Source of the DNA: Streptomyces sp. NBC_00459
Lineage (GTDB): Bacteria; Actinomycetota; Actinomycetes; Streptomycetales; Streptomycetaceae
DNA length: 64,000 nucleotides
Assembly (NCBI RefSeq): GCF_036013955.1
Contig: NZ_CP107903.1
Span: forward strand, 7,812,001 to 7,876,000
Reading direction: 5' to 3'
Every line of letters begins with the position of its first letter. Position 1 is the stretch's first letter. A program made the position numbers and the translations under genes. The notes beneath the pieces are model-generated. The model saw only the letters and a list, made by a program, of their open reading frames with translations, did no database searches and was not told where the DNA came from. Below, in pieces: positions 47,149-57,464 of the stretch.

Positions 47149-47898
47149 TCAGACCCCGCTGGCGTCGAGGTCGTCGGCCGGACTGTTGACCGGCTGCGGG
47201 GTGCCGGTGAGGTCGAGGACGAAGAGGGGGACGCCCAGGTTCTCGGCGCCGGCGCGGGCCTCGTCCTCGTACCCGGCGAGGGAGAAGTAGACGCAGTCCG
47301 AGGACTCCGTCATGGCTGTCAGCCACAGGCACTCGATGTCCCGCAGCGACGCCGGGCTCACCGTCGGGTCGACCTGCGCCAGGACTCCGCGGGCGGCGAG
47401 CCCCACGCCGGACGGGGGCCGCTGGTCGGCGCGGCGGATGTCCTGGTAGCCGAGCCAGCGCAGATAGAGGGCGGCGGCGGTGACCGCGTCGCGCGCGGTG
47501 CGGATGGTGACGGGCTGGAAGGCGCGCCGGGAGCGGGAGGCCGGGCGGGAGGCGCGCAGGGCGGCGGGGAGTTTCGCCGCGCCGGGCGGGGACTGGGCGT
47601 CCTTCGTCCGTGGCCCTGTCGGCCGGGTGTCGGGGACCGGCCGCGTCACCGGGATGCGCAGGACCGTGCCGCAGGGGCAGCCCAGTTCGGGGTGCGGCCA
47701 CTGGTCCCCACGTCCGCAGGCCGCGCAGCGCACGGTGACCCACTGCTCGTCCCAGACGCGATGGGTGACGGCCGTCGCGGTCGCCCGTTCGTCGAGTGAC
47801 GGGCTGACCGGCGCACCGCACGCGCACGGATAGGACGGCGCCGCGTACAGATGCTCGCGCAGGCAGGCCGGACACCGCACCGGCATGCTCTCGGCCAT
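47149..47898 (-). CDS. Two zinc ribbons joined to a degenerate restriction-endonuclease-like domain
   Basis: A 249-residue protein of unknown role. The first half has two zinc-ribbon-like Cys sets (CPAC...CACG and CAAC...CPCG). The last 120 residues look like the Mrr/PD-(D/E)XK fold (AALYLRWLGYQDIRRADQ, GVLAQVDPTVSPASLRDIE, YFSLAGYEDEARAGAENLGVPLFVLD). The expected catalytic lysine is replaced (AQVD where QVK is usual), so nuclease activity may be lost. The ATG at 47898 has GGAG 7 bases upstream. Monocistronic, divergent from gcl. Confidence 0.7.
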   Translation of the reverse strand: MAESMPVRCPACLREHLYAAPSYPCACGAPVSPSLDERATATAVTHRVWDEQWVTVRCAACGRGDQWPHPELGCPCGTVLRIPVTRPVPDTRPTGPRTKDAQSPPGAAKLPAALRASRPASRSRRAFQPVTIRTARDAVTAAALYLRWLGYQDIRRADQRPPSGVGLAARGVLAQVDPTVSPASLRDIECLWLTAMTESSDCVYFSLAGYEDEARAGAENLGVPLFVLDLTGTPQPVNSPADDLDASGV

Positions 47899-47999
47899 GG
47901 CCAACTCCACTACGTGACGTCGGGGTCAGAGCCCCATCGTGCTCCACCGGACCCCCGCTTGTCCGTCTCTTGACGGCCTTCGCGAGTCCACTTACATTG

Positions 48000-48037
48000 T
48001 TTCCAGATAGCAGAAAATGATTTCCGCAATACGGAAA
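48000..48037. promoter_or_regulatory. Paired operators of gcl
   Basis: Two 17-bp sites of form TTTCC-N8-GAAA: site A TTTCCAGATAGCAGAAA (48000-48016) and site B TTTCCGCAATACGGAAA (48021-48037), offset by 21 bases, two DNA turns. Site B is a 6-bp perfect dyad. They lie 74-111 bases before the gcl start and match a pair in front of hyi. Confidence 0.75.
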
Positions 48038-48110
48038 GTTTGAACCAAGGTCACGGAGGCTTTCTCTCTCCGCGGGGCGCGACGGGAGTACGAATCCGAG
48101 GAGTTGCTCT

Positions 48111-49895
<1,785 letters not shown>

Positions 49896-49931
49896 CGCCG
49901 AGGGCGCGGGGAGAGCCGAGGACATGGAAGA

Positions 49932-49963
49932 AGGGGGTGCCCATGGGCACCCCCTCTTTGTTT
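49932..49963 (+). terminator. Rho-independent terminator of gcl
   Basis: AGGGGGTGCCCA/TGGGCACCCCCT (49932-49955), a perfect 12-bp stem palindrome, is followed by CTTTGTTT. It is the most classical terminator in the window, 37 bases after the stop. Confidence 0.88.
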
Positions 49964-50076
49964 CCCCCGTTGTTCCCCCGTGCGTTTTCCCGTTGTTCCC
50001 CCGTGCTGACAACAATGTGCCCGACCCTGGGGGGAGTTGAAGCCCCCGGGGCCGGGTTCAGAGCTGGATTTGAGGT

Positions 50077-50138
50077 TTCCGGGCGGCGCCGACGCCTGGG
50101 CGCGACAGGACAATTGTCGGCGCGGGCGCCGCCCGGAA
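50077..50138 (-). terminator. Terminator of the hyi-glxR operon
   Basis: TTCCGGGCGGCGCC (50077-50090) pairs over 14 bp with GGCGCCGCCCGGAA (50125-50138). The 34-base loop contains another palindrome, GACAATTGTC. It lies 27 bases beyond the glxR stop. Confidence 0.75.
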
Positions 50139-50164
50139 GATCGAAGAAGGAACAGAAAGGCGCG

Positions 50165-51055
50165 TCAGACCTCGGCGCCCGACAGACGTTCCACGGCCCT
50201 CAGCAGCGCGGAGTGGTCCAGGCCTCCGTCGCCCTGCGCCCGCAGGGACGCGATGAGTTGGGCGACCACCGCACCGACCGGCAGCGCGGCGCCGACCGCG
50301 CGGGCCGCGTCCGTCACGATGCCCATGTCCTTGTGGTGGAGGTCGATACGGAAGCCCGGTGCGAAGTCGCGGTTCAGGAAGTTGTCCTTCTTGCGCGTCA
50401 GCACGGTCGAGCCGGCCAGTCCGCCGCCCAGCACCTCCAACGCCGCCCTCAGGTCCACGCCCGACCTCTCCAGGAAGACCACCGCCTCGGCGCACGCCTG
50501 GATGTTCACCGCGACGATCAGCTGGTTCGCTGCCTTCACCGTCTGGCCGGAGCCGTGCGGGCCGCAGAGCACGACGGTCCTGCCGAGCGCCTCGAAGATC
50601 GGCACTGCCGAGTCGAAGTCGGCCTGTTCACCGCCGACCATGATGGACAGCACTGCCTCGACCGCGCCCGCCTCACCGCCCGAGACGGGCGCGTCCAGCA
50701 CCCGGACGCCCTTCTGGGCCGCCGCCTTCGCCAGATCCACCGACGTCTGCGGGGTGATCGACGACATGTCGACCAACAGGGTGCCGGGCCGCACGTTCGC
50801 CAGGATGCCCTCAGGGCCGTACGCGACCGCCTCGACCTGCGGTGACGCGGGCACCATCGTGATCACGACGTCGGCCTCGCGCACGGCCTCGGCGATCGAA
50901 CCGGCCGCGGTGCCGCCGGCGGCGACGAGGCGGTCGAGCTTGTCCTGTTCCAGGGTGAAACCGATGACGTCGTAACCCGCCTTGATCAGGTTCTCGGACA
51001 TGGGGGAGCCCATGATGCCGAGGCCTATCCAGGCGACCTTGGGACGATTGCTCAT
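50165..51055 (-). CDS. glxR: 2-hydroxy-3-oxopropionate (tartronate semialdehyde) reductase
   Basis: A 296-residue beta-hydroxyacid dehydrogenase. N-terminal NAD(P) site VAWIGLGIMGSPMSENLIKAG; substrate motif LDAPVSGGEAGA; catalytic Lys in SGQTVKAANQLIVAVN; KDNFLNRDFAPGF and HHKDMGIV complete the signature. It reduces tartronate semialdehyde from Gcl to glycerate. Starts 30 bases after hyi. Confidence 0.93.
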   Translation of the reverse strand: MSNRPKVAWIGLGIMGSPMSENLIKAGYDVIGFTLEQDKLDRLVAAGGTAAGSIAEAVREADVVITMVPASPQVEAVAYGPEGILANVRPGTLLVDMSSITPQTSVDLAKAAAQKGVRVLDAPVSGGEAGAVEAVLSIMVGGEQADFDSAVPIFEALGRTVVLCGPHGSGQTVKAANQLIVAVNIQACAEAVVFLERSGVDLRAALEVLGGGLAGSTVLTRKKDNFLNRDFAPGFRIDLHHKDMGIVTDAARAVGAALPVGAVVAQLIASLRAQGDGGLDHSALLRAVERLSGAEV

Positions 51056-51085
51056 GACGGGGCGCCTCTCTGCTGCTCTGCGATG

Positions 51086-51925
51086 TCAGGGGGTTCGGCG
51101 TGCTTCGCGCGGCAGCCAGTCGAACGCCTCGGCGCTCGGCCGGTCGCCCGGCTTGTACTCCAGGCCCACCCAGCCCTCGTAACCGGCCTTGCGCAGCCGG
51201 TCCAGGTGGTCCGCGAGGGGGAGTGTGCCGGTGCCGGGGGCGCCGCGGCCGGGGTTGTCGGCGATCTGGACGTGGCCGGTCTTCGCGGCGAACCGGTCGA
51301 TCACCGCGGGGAGATCCTCGCCGTTCATGGACAGGTGGTAGAGGTCCATCAGGAAGCGGGCGTTGTCGAGGCCGGTCGCCTCGTTGACCTTGTCGACGAC
51401 CTCCACGGCGGCCGGCGCGCTCACCAGCGGATACCGGGGCGACTCCGGCTTGTTGAGCGCCTCGACGAGGAGAATCGCGCCGATACGGTTCGCGGCGCGC
51501 GCCGCGAGGACCAGGTTCTCCAGTGCCAACGTGTCCTGCTCCGCCGGGTCCACGCCCTCGATCCGGTTGCCGTACAGCGCGTTGAGCGCGCCGCAGCCGA
51601 GCGACTCGGCCAGCCCGGCGGCCACCTCGATGTTGGCGCGGAACCGCTCCGACTCCTCGCCGGGCACCGACACGGCGCCCCGGTCCGGGCCCGGCAGCTG
51701 TCCGGCGTAGAAGTTCAGGCCGGTGAGCCGGACGCCCGCGTCCTCGATCGCGGCCCGCAGGGAGTCGAGCTCGGACCGGGCAGGGGTGGGGGAGTCGAGC
51801 CAGGGCCACCACAGCTCGACCGCGGTGAAACCGGCGGCCCGGGCCGCCGCCGGGCGCGCCAGGAGCGGGAGTTCCGTGAAGAGGATCGACAGGTTGACGT
51901 TGAAGCGCTGCTCTGGGAATCCCAT
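51086..51925 (-). CDS. hyi: Hydroxypyruvate isomerase
   Basis: A 279-residue TIM barrel with N-terminal RFNVNLSILFTELPLL, GFTAVELWWPW, LVEALNK, FLMDLYHLSMNGEDLP and HVQIADNPGRGAPGTG, which identify Hyi. It interconverts hydroxypyruvate and tartronate semialdehyde. First gene of the hyi-glxR unit, with paired operators just upstream. Confidence 0.93.
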   Translation of the reverse strand: MGFPEQRFNVNLSILFTELPLLARPAAARAAGFTAVELWWPWLDSPTPARSELDSLRAAIEDAGVRLTGLNFYAGQLPGPDRGAVSVPGEESERFRANIEVAAGLAESLGCGALNALYGNRIEGVDPAEQDTLALENLVLAARAANRIGAILLVEALNKPESPRYPLVSAPAAVEVVDKVNEATGLDNARFLMDLYHLSMNGEDLPAVIDRFAAKTGHVQIADNPGRGAPGTGTLPLADHLDRLRKAGYEGWVGLEYKPGDRPSAEAFDWLPREARRTP

Positions 51926-51944
51926 GGCCGTCGGCGCCTCTCCT

Positions 51945-51982
51945 ATTTCGTATCGTGGAAGTAACTTTCTACCTGATGGAAG
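51945..51982. promoter_or_regulatory. Paired operators of hyi-glxR
   Basis: Read on the minus strand, CTTCCATCAGGTAGAAA (51982-51966) and CTTCCACGATACGAAAT (51961-51945) match the gcl sites (12 of 17 positions for the second) and are likewise offset by 21 bases. They begin 20 bases upstream of the hyi start. An IclR-family regulator such as AllR is a reasonable candidate from what is known of Streptomyces allantoin metabolism. Confidence 0.72.
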
Positions 51983-52123
51983 ACTGCCGTCGAGCCTCGG
52001 AGCTTGTCAAGAGGTCTCCCCCGAGTGGCGGGGCGGTGAGGGGGCGGTTACACAGGGTTCAACGTTCATATGAGCGGGGCGCACGTCTCCCGTGTGTCAG
52101 TGCACTGAAGTTGTGAGGCAAAC

Positions 52124-53092
52124 ATGGCCGTCGAGCCATTCCCTGCCTGCCCGGAGAACTCCGGAACAGGCGAAACCCGTACCGTCACCCGCATACGCAC
52201 GAACGACCTGGTGCGCACCGTGGTCGTCGCCAGACCCCTGGACGATGTCGTCCAGCTCGTCACCCTCCTGGAGCAGTCACCCGACGGTCTGCCGACCGCG
52301 GCCACGGTCCTGCGGGTCGCGGCCGTGGCGCGCTCCGTGGAGGACGTCTCACGCCTCGTGGAGCTGCTCGGTCCGCCGACGCACGGTGTCGACCGGATGG
52401 ACGAGGCGATCCGCACAGCCGTCGAGCAGCGCCCGGTGGCCGAGGTCGGCCGTCTGGTCGCGCTTCTGCACGCGGCCCCGCACTCCGCGCACGCGGAGGC
52501 CCAGGCGGTGCGGGCCGCCGCCACCAGCAGGCCGGTCGAGGACCTCGTGCAGTTGATCGGCAGCATCGACGACGTCCGGGACCGGGACCGGGATCCGGAT
52601 CCCGCGATCGCCCGCCCCGCACCGCAGGCGGGGGAGACGGCGGCTGTCGTGGGCGCCAGACGTGACGTCCTGTGGCTCCGCAGGGCCGTCGCCGTCCTCG
52701 TCATGCTCTGCGGCGCCGCCCACTTCCCGCTCGACTGGGTCGACGCGCCGAGGCACGGACTGGCCGCCTCGCTCGGCGTCTCCGCACTGTGCCTGCTGGC
52801 CGGCGCGGCGCTGTGGTTCGGCCGGTCGCCGGCCGTGACCGCCGCTGCCGTGGTCGCGCCGGGCGCGCTGGCCGCCGTCCATCTGCTCGGCGGTCACGTC
52901 GGCTCGGCGACACTCGCCTACGTACGCCAGGCGGGCGGAGCCGTTTCCCCGCTGCCCGCTCTGGCGGCCTGCGCCGCGACGCTCGCCGCGCTGACGGCAC
53001 TTGCCGTGGCCCTGGCCCGCCGACGGCGTGTCGCCGGTGCGCGTGACACCGTCCCCGACCCTGTCCTGAAGGTGAACTCCCTTCGCCTGTAG
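52124..53092 (+). CDS. Unknown membrane protein with four 33-residue repeats
   Basis: A 322-residue protein not recognised. Residues 36-148 contain four helical repeats with an exact 33-residue period: ARPLDDVVQLVTLLE (36), ARSVEDVSRLVELL (69), QRPVAEVGRLVALLH (102), SRPVEDLVQLIGSI (135). Residues about 188-300 form four membrane spans (AVAVLVMLCGAAHFPLDW, LGVSALCLLAGAALWFG and two more). GAGG precedes ATG 52124. The repeats resemble a small helical-repeat solenoid facing the cytoplasm; function unknown. Confidence 0.75.
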   Translation: MAVEPFPACPENSGTGETRTVTRIRTNDLVRTVVVARPLDDVVQLVTLLEQSPDGLPTAATVLRVAAVARSVEDVSRLVELLGPPTHGVDRMDEAIRTAVEQRPVAEVGRLVALLHAAPHSAHAEAQAVRAAATSRPVEDLVQLIGSIDDVRDRDRDPDPAIARPAPQAGETAAVVGARRDVLWLRRAVAVLVMLCGAAHFPLDWVDAPRHGLAASLGVSALCLLAGAALWFGRSPAVTAAAVVAPGALAAVHLLGGHVGSATLAYVRQAGGAVSPLPALAACAATLAALTALAVALARRRRVAGARDTVPDPVLKVNSLRL

Positions 53093-53178
53093 GCCGGTTC
53101 GGGTATGAGGCGCATGCTCTTCGGAGTGGGCGCACAGCCCTGCTGATTGTCGCAGGGGAGTCCGTTAGGGTCGTGTCC

Positions 53179-53208
53179 GAGCGGCTGGGACACGAGCGGC
53201 TGGGACAC
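53179..53208 (+). repeat. Two tandem copies of a 15-bp repeat in the leader of the next gene
   Basis: GAGCGGCTGGGACAC occurs twice in a row (53179-53193, 53194-53208). The 9-mer GTCGTGTCC just before it is complementary to GGACACGAC at the end of the second copy, so the leader RNA could fold into a hairpin ending about 10 bases before the ATG. Confidence 0.8.
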
Positions 53209-53222
53209 GACCTGACGGAAGA

Positions 53223-53486
53223 ATGGGCACAGTGCGACTGCGAGTGGAGTTCACGACCGAGCCCTTCGATCTCGACGAGGCACCCGCGCACGCGCTGGTC
53301 GCCCGCGAGGTCATCGAGGCCGCCGAACTGGACGCGGTGGACGTCGGCCCGTTCGGCAACACCGCCGAGGGGCACGCCGACGCCGTGCTCACCGCCCTGG
53401 ACGCGCTGCTGCGCAGGACCCTGGAGGCCGGCGCCACCCGAATCTCCCTCCAGGTCAACGTGATCGACGAGGAGGGCGACCGGTGA
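53223..53486 (+). CDS. Thiamine-binding-like small protein (MTH1187/YqgV family)
   Basis: An 87-residue ferredoxin-like fold protein. VGPFGNTAEGHADAVLTALDALL followed by EAGATRISLQVNVI matches the (G)PMGT-EG...LEAGA-RV pattern of the MTH1187/YkoF thiamine-binding group. Starts at ATG 53223 with a weak GGAAGA site; overlaps the next gene by GTGA. Confidence 0.65.
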   Translation: MGTVRLRVEFTTEPFDLDEAPAHALVAREVIEAAELDAVDVGPFGNTAEGHADAVLTALDALLRRTLEAGATRISLQVNVIDEEGDR

Positions 53487-53908
53487 CCGGCGGCGGGGAC
53501 GGATCCGGCGCCGCTGCCTTCGTCGCGGCCGTGAAACCGCTGGTCGACGCCATGGGGGGCGAGCTGGTCGCCCCCGGCCGGGCCGGCCCCGACGATGTCG
53601 TGCTCGCCTGGGAGGGCGCCGACGTGGTCGCCGTACGCCTGCCACAGCTCGCCGACTCGCTCGATCACATCCTGGCCGCCCTGGAGCGCCGGCACGGCAA
53701 GCCACTGGCCGAACTGGACCGCAAGGCCAAGCAGGAGACCGTACGGATACTCGAGGCGCGTGGCGCCTTCTCCGTGCGGCACGGGGTCGAGACCGTGGCG
53801 AGCGCCCTCGGCGTCAGCCGCTTCACGGTCTACAACTACCTCAACTACGCCAACGAGCAGCGGGCCAAGGCGCGCGAGAGCGAGGACCAGCCGCGGCAGG
53901 ACGGCTGA
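53483..53908 (+). CDS. HTH_22 (YheO/DauR-like) DNA-binding protein
   Basis: A 141-residue protein. Residues about 75-125 carry the C-terminal HTH_22 domain: LDRKAKQETVRILEARGAFSV then VETVASALGVSRFTVYNYLN. The N-terminal half keeps only a small remnant of the PAS-like YheO domain. It is coupled to the thiamine-binding-like gene. Possible regulator of the purine-catabolic genes further right, but this is inference only. Confidence 0.78.
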   Translation: MTGGGDGSGAAAFVAAVKPLVDAMGGELVAPGRAGPDDVVLAWEGADVVAVRLPQLADSLDHILAALERRHGKPLAELDRKAKQETVRILEARGAFSVRHGVETVASALGVSRFTVYNYLNYANEQRAKARESEDQPRQDG

Positions 53909-53981
53909 CCCGGCGGGTGGGGAGGGGCAGCGAGTTGGTGATTCCGCCGCAGTATGCGCCGCCAAAGGGCATGCTGGCCGA

Positions 53982-54683
53982 ATGACGGAGCCACAGGCAG
54001 TCCTGGGAGGTCCGGAACCGAACCCGAATCCGGAACAGGCGATCGTCGTAGCCGGCGTCGACGACCACCCGCTCATCCTGGGTGGTCTGCGGTTGTACTT
54101 CGCCGAGAACGCCCCGGACATCCGGCTGGGTGCCATTGAACCCAGTGTCACAGCACTGCTGGAACGAACCGACGGCCCCGCCTCCGTGGTGCTGCTCGAC
54201 CTGCTCCTGCCGACCGAACCGGACGTCGCGCACAACGTGGCGAGAATCGTGGCGACCGGTGCTCGTGTTGTCATCCTCACCTCGGACTCCCGCCCGGGAG
54301 TCGTGCGCAGCGCCATCGACGCGGGCGCCCTCGGGCTGGTCCTGAAAGGCGATCCGGAGGAATCCGTCGTCGACGCGGTACGGGCGGCGCACGCGAACGA
54401 GTTCTCGGTGTCCAGCAGACTCGCTCACGCCATGGTCACCGACCCGCGGGCAGGGGTGCGGCTCTCCGAGCGGGAGCGTCAGCTCCTTGTGCTGATGGCC
54501 CAGGGCAAGCCGCGCAAACTGATCGCGAAAGAGATGGGGATCGCGGTGGACACCCTGAAGTCCTTCCTCGACCGGGCGGCGAGGAAGTACAAGGAGGTCG
54601 GCCATCCGACGGCGGGCCCCGGCCAGTTGGTGGCCTTCGCCTTACGGGACGGTCATATCGACATCGAGCCCGAAGCCACGTGA
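53982..54683 (+). CDS. Response regulator with LuxR-type HTH
   Basis: A 233-residue regulator: receiver with AGVDDHPLILGGL, phospho-Asp73 in VVLLDLLLPTEPD, VVILTSDS and switch Lys in LVLKGDPEE; then an HTH (LSERERQLLVLMAQGKPRKLIAKEM, DTLKSFLDRAARKY). The recognition helix departs from the usual NarL/LuxR VxxHxxxxxxKL pattern. It overlaps the kinase by GTGA. The ATG at 53982 is preferred; the longer open frame upstream overlaps the HTH_22 gene. Confidence 0.88.
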   Translation: MTEPQAVLGGPEPNPNPEQAIVVAGVDDHPLILGGLRLYFAENAPDIRLGAIEPSVTALLERTDGPASVVLLDLLLPTEPDVAHNVARIVATGARVVILTSDSRPGVVRSAIDAGALGLVLKGDPEESVVDAVRAAHANEFSVSSRLAHAMVTDPRAGVRLSERERQLLVLMAQGKPRKLIAKEMGIAVDTLKSFLDRAARKYKEVGHPTAGPGQLVAFALRDGHIDIEPEAT

Positions 54684-56920
54684 GACCGGGGACCTACCGG
54701 TTCAGCGTCGAACGCGGGATGCAGCGTTCGTTCACCGTGTTGGCGGTCCTGCTCGCCGTGCAGTGGGCGGTCATGGTGACGACCTCACCGGAACTCGACG
54801 CCCTGCTGGCCGTCTCCGGCTGGTGGTTCGTCCTCGTACTGCTGGTCGAGGCCTTCCGCGCCTGGCGCTGCCTGCTGGCCGCTGCGGACGCGTGGCTGGT
54901 CTGCGGCGCGGTCCTGTTGGTGTACGCGGCGATGGCCTTGTCCCCTCCGGGCGACATCGTGGTGGGAGCCAGGGGCAATCCCGCTCTGATCGCGGCTGTT
55001 CTGGCGGCGGGATTCTTGACTCCGGTGCGCGCCTGGACGGTCTGCGTGGTGGTCTTCTTCGCGCAGGTGGTCGCCTGTCTGCCGCTGGGCGGTCCGTCGG
55101 GGGCGCTGGAAAGCCTGTGGCCGGGCATCTCCGGCGCGCTGGCCGCGGGCGTGCTGACCCGGGTGATGCGGTCGGCCGCCGCCAGGGCCGATCACGCGCA
55201 GGAAGCGCTGCTGGCGGCACAGGCCCAGGAGGCCCAGGCCGAGGGCCGGCGGTCCGCGCACCGCACATTCCAGAGGATGCTCCACGACGACGTGGCCACG
55301 GCCCTGCGCGCGGTGGCCGGTCGGGGCGTCACACAGGCCGAAGCGCGACGGACATGCGCGGACGCGGTGGCCGCGATGGCACGAGCGCCGATGGCACCGA
55401 TCACGAGCAGCACCAGGAATCTGGCCCAGGACATCGAGGAACTCGGCACCGTCCTGCCCATCGAAACCACGTTCCACATCGAGGGCGAAGTCCAGGTGCC
55501 GGCCCCGGTGGCCGCGGCCATGCTCGCCGCCGCACGAGAAGCGTTGCGCAACGTCGACCGCCACGCCTTCGCCAGCGCTGTCTCCGTACGGCTGAGCGAG
55601 GACGGGCACGGTGTCGTCCTGATCGTTTCGGACGACGGGGTCGGCTTCTCCCCTACGCGGTCGCACCGGTCGTCCTGGGGGTTGAGCCGGTCCGTCGTCG
55701 ACAGGATGGCGGAGGTGGGCGGTACCGCGGATGTGATCAGCACCGAGGGCGCGGGCACCTCCGTCCGACTGGGGTGGACCCGCGACGCCGCCCCACCGGT
55801 GGCGGCCGCCCGCCCGGACCGGGCCGCCCTGATCGCCTTCGCGGTGGGTGACATGCGCAGGCCTCTCGCCGCGGTCTGTGTGCCCTACCTGCTGAGCATG
55901 TATGTGATCGCGGTGGTCCACAGCGATGCCACGGCGAGCGCGGACCGGCTGACCGTCTGGTTCTCGGTGCTGGTCCTGATCACCCTGGCCCTGATCGTGC
56001 GCGCCGACCGGCCGGTGCCCGGCTGGGTGAGCCTCGGGAGCACCACGGTCGCCCTCGGTGGTCTGCTGTACGCGCTCTCCGTCATACCGGCCGACAGCCT
56101 CGACAATTTCGACTCCTGGCCCATCGGGGCGCTCACGCCCCTGTTCGTCGTTCTGCTGACGACCCGTTCGGTCCGGGAGGCCGTGGTTCCGCTCGTGCTG
56201 GAGGAGATCGCGATTCTGTCGCTGATCGCGACGGGAGGCCTGGTGGCCGACTCACCGGCGGCTGTTCTGCCTGCCCTGCTGTCTCCGGTGTTCGGTGTCG
56301 TCATGGTCTGGATCATCGTGCGTACGGTCGTCGGACTCGGTGCCGTCGTGGCGGCGGCCAACCGCGACCAGGTGGCGATCGCGGTCGCCGAAGCGGGACA
56401 CGAGGCCCGTACGGCGCTGCACCAGCGGAGGATCGAGGAGATCGGCGCACAACTGCTGCCCTTCCTGAGGGAGATCGCCGAGGGAAGCGAGCAGAGGGCC
56501 TGGCACGAACTGAGAGAACAGGCCCAACTGCTCGAGACGACGGCGCGTGACGAACTGCACCTGCCCGGCGTGATCGATGCCGAGGTCCGGGACCGCCTCG
56601 ACGTGGCCCGGCGGGCCGGCTGTGTCGTCAGGTTCCAGTCGGACAGCGACGCCGTGTATCCGCCCCTCGTGCTGCGCGATCTGCTGGCCACCGCACTCAC
56701 CGGCTCCGAGCCGCCCCTTCGGCTGACCCTGAGTCTGTATCCCGGCACGGAACAGGTGGAGGTGAGTCTGGTGACCGTCCCTGGAGATGCCGCCAGGAGC
56801 GCCCGGCTTCGCCGGTCCTTCGCGGGCTTCGCCCCGGTCGTGGACGACCTGCCGGAAGCGACCTGCGCACATCTGGTGGTGCGTCAAGCAGGCGGCACGC
56901 CCCCGATTTCGGGGACATGA
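54680..56920 (+). CDS. Histidine kinase with two membrane domains and two kinase-like cores
   Basis: A 746-residue protein. Residues 16-160 hold about five membrane spans. A coiled coil (ADHAQEALLAAQAQEAQAEG) leads to His202 in QRMLHDDVATALR, the presumed phospho-acceptor. A HATPase domain follows (REALRNVDRHA, SDDGVGF, SWGLSRSVVDRMAEVGG; about 275-375). A second membrane block (about 385-560) is followed by another coiled segment (AEAGHEARTALHQRRIEEIGAQLLPFL) and a region like an ATP-binding domain without clear N or G boxes. This duplicated layout is unusual; the second core is probably inactive or regulatory. It is coupled to the response regulator. Confidence 0.8.
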   Translation: MRPGTYRFSVERGMQRSFTVLAVLLAVQWAVMVTTSPELDALLAVSGWWFVLVLLVEAFRAWRCLLAAADAWLVCGAVLLVYAAMALSPPGDIVVGARGNPALIAAVLAAGFLTPVRAWTVCVVVFFAQVVACLPLGGPSGALESLWPGISGALAAGVLTRVMRSAAARADHAQEALLAAQAQEAQAEGRRSAHRTFQRMLHDDVATALRAVAGRGVTQAEARRTCADAVAAMARAPMAPITSSTRNLAQDIEELGTVLPIETTFHIEGEVQVPAPVAAAMLAAAREALRNVDRHAFASAVSVRLSEDGHGVVLIVSDDGVGFSPTRSHRSSWGLSRSVVDRMAEVGGTADVISTEGAGTSVRLGWTRDAAPPVAAARPDRAALIAFAVGDMRRPLAAVCVPYLLSMYVIAVVHSDATASADRLTVWFSVLVLITLALIVRADRPVPGWVSLGSTTVALGGLLYALSVIPADSLDNFDSWPIGALTPLFVVLLTTRSVREAVVPLVLEEIAILSLIATGGLVADSPAAVLPALLSPVFGVVMVWIIVRTVVGLGAVVAAANRDQVAIAVAEAGHEARTALHQRRIEEIGAQLLPFLREIAEGSEQRAWHELREQAQLLETTARDELHLPGVIDAEVRDRLDVARRAGCVVRFQSDSDAVYPPLVLRDLLATALTGSEPPLRLTLSLYPGTEQVEVSLVTVPGDAARSARLRRSFAGFAPVVDDLPEATCAHLVVRQAGGTPPISGT

Positions 56921-56975
56921 CCACGGACGTGCGCTGCGTCACGCTGGGGGAGAGCCCGAGTGTGAAAGGAACATC

Positions 56976-57407
56976 GTGGGAGCTGTTCTCATTTTTGTGC
57001 TCTTCTGCCTGTTGGTAGGCACCGGAGCCTTCTTCCAGAGCCGGCATTTCTTCCGAAGCGTGGAAAAGCAGTACGAGATGCGGGGCCAGGTGAACCCGCA
57101 GGCAGTGTTCCAGGCCGCCGCCGAGGCGGCCAAGGGAATTCGCTGGACCGTTCGCGAAACGAGGCAGGGACTGGAAACACGCCATCCTGTGGGCAGCGTG
57201 ATACGCGTGAACCTGGAAACCGAAGAAAACGGTGAGTGTGTCACCACTCTCTTTCTTCGCGATATCGCCTTCACCTCGCAGCTGGGCGGACTGATCAAGA
57301 CGCCTCGCGCCTACCGGGCCATTCAGCGGAAGCGGAAAAGGATGATCGCCGCCATCTCGTCCGTACCGGGCGCAGGCGACTGGCTCGAAGTGGACGGCCT
57401 GAACTGA
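56976..57407 (+). CDS. Unknown small single-span membrane protein
   Basis: A 143-residue protein not recognised. Span GAVLIFVLFCLLVGTGAFF at the N-terminus, then a soluble domain with GQVNPQAVFQAAAEAAKGIRW, NLETEENGECVTTLFLRDIA and a basic patch (RAIQRKRKRM). AAAGGA lies 5 bases before GTG 56976. 55 bases after the kinase gene. Probably a membrane-anchored partner in the same cassette; codon third positions are less GC-rich than average here. Confidence 0.68.
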   Translation: MGAVLIFVLFCLLVGTGAFFQSRHFFRSVEKQYEMRGQVNPQAVFQAAAEAAKGIRWTVRETRQGLETRHPVGSVIRVNLETEENGECVTTLFLRDIAFTSQLGGLIKTPRAYRAIQRKRKRMIAAISSVPGAGDWLEVDGLN

Positions 57408-57464
57408 CCGGAGAGATCTGGCCAGAGAACTGGCCGCAGAGAACCGACCGGAGAGGGAAACACC

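Noticed and set aside
51086-51925. Whether the Hyi-like TIM barrel could be another C-glycoside lyase like the gene at 5321
   Set aside because: Operon with glxR, opposite gcl with the same operators, and Hyi-type motifs make hydroxypyruvate isomerase far more likely.
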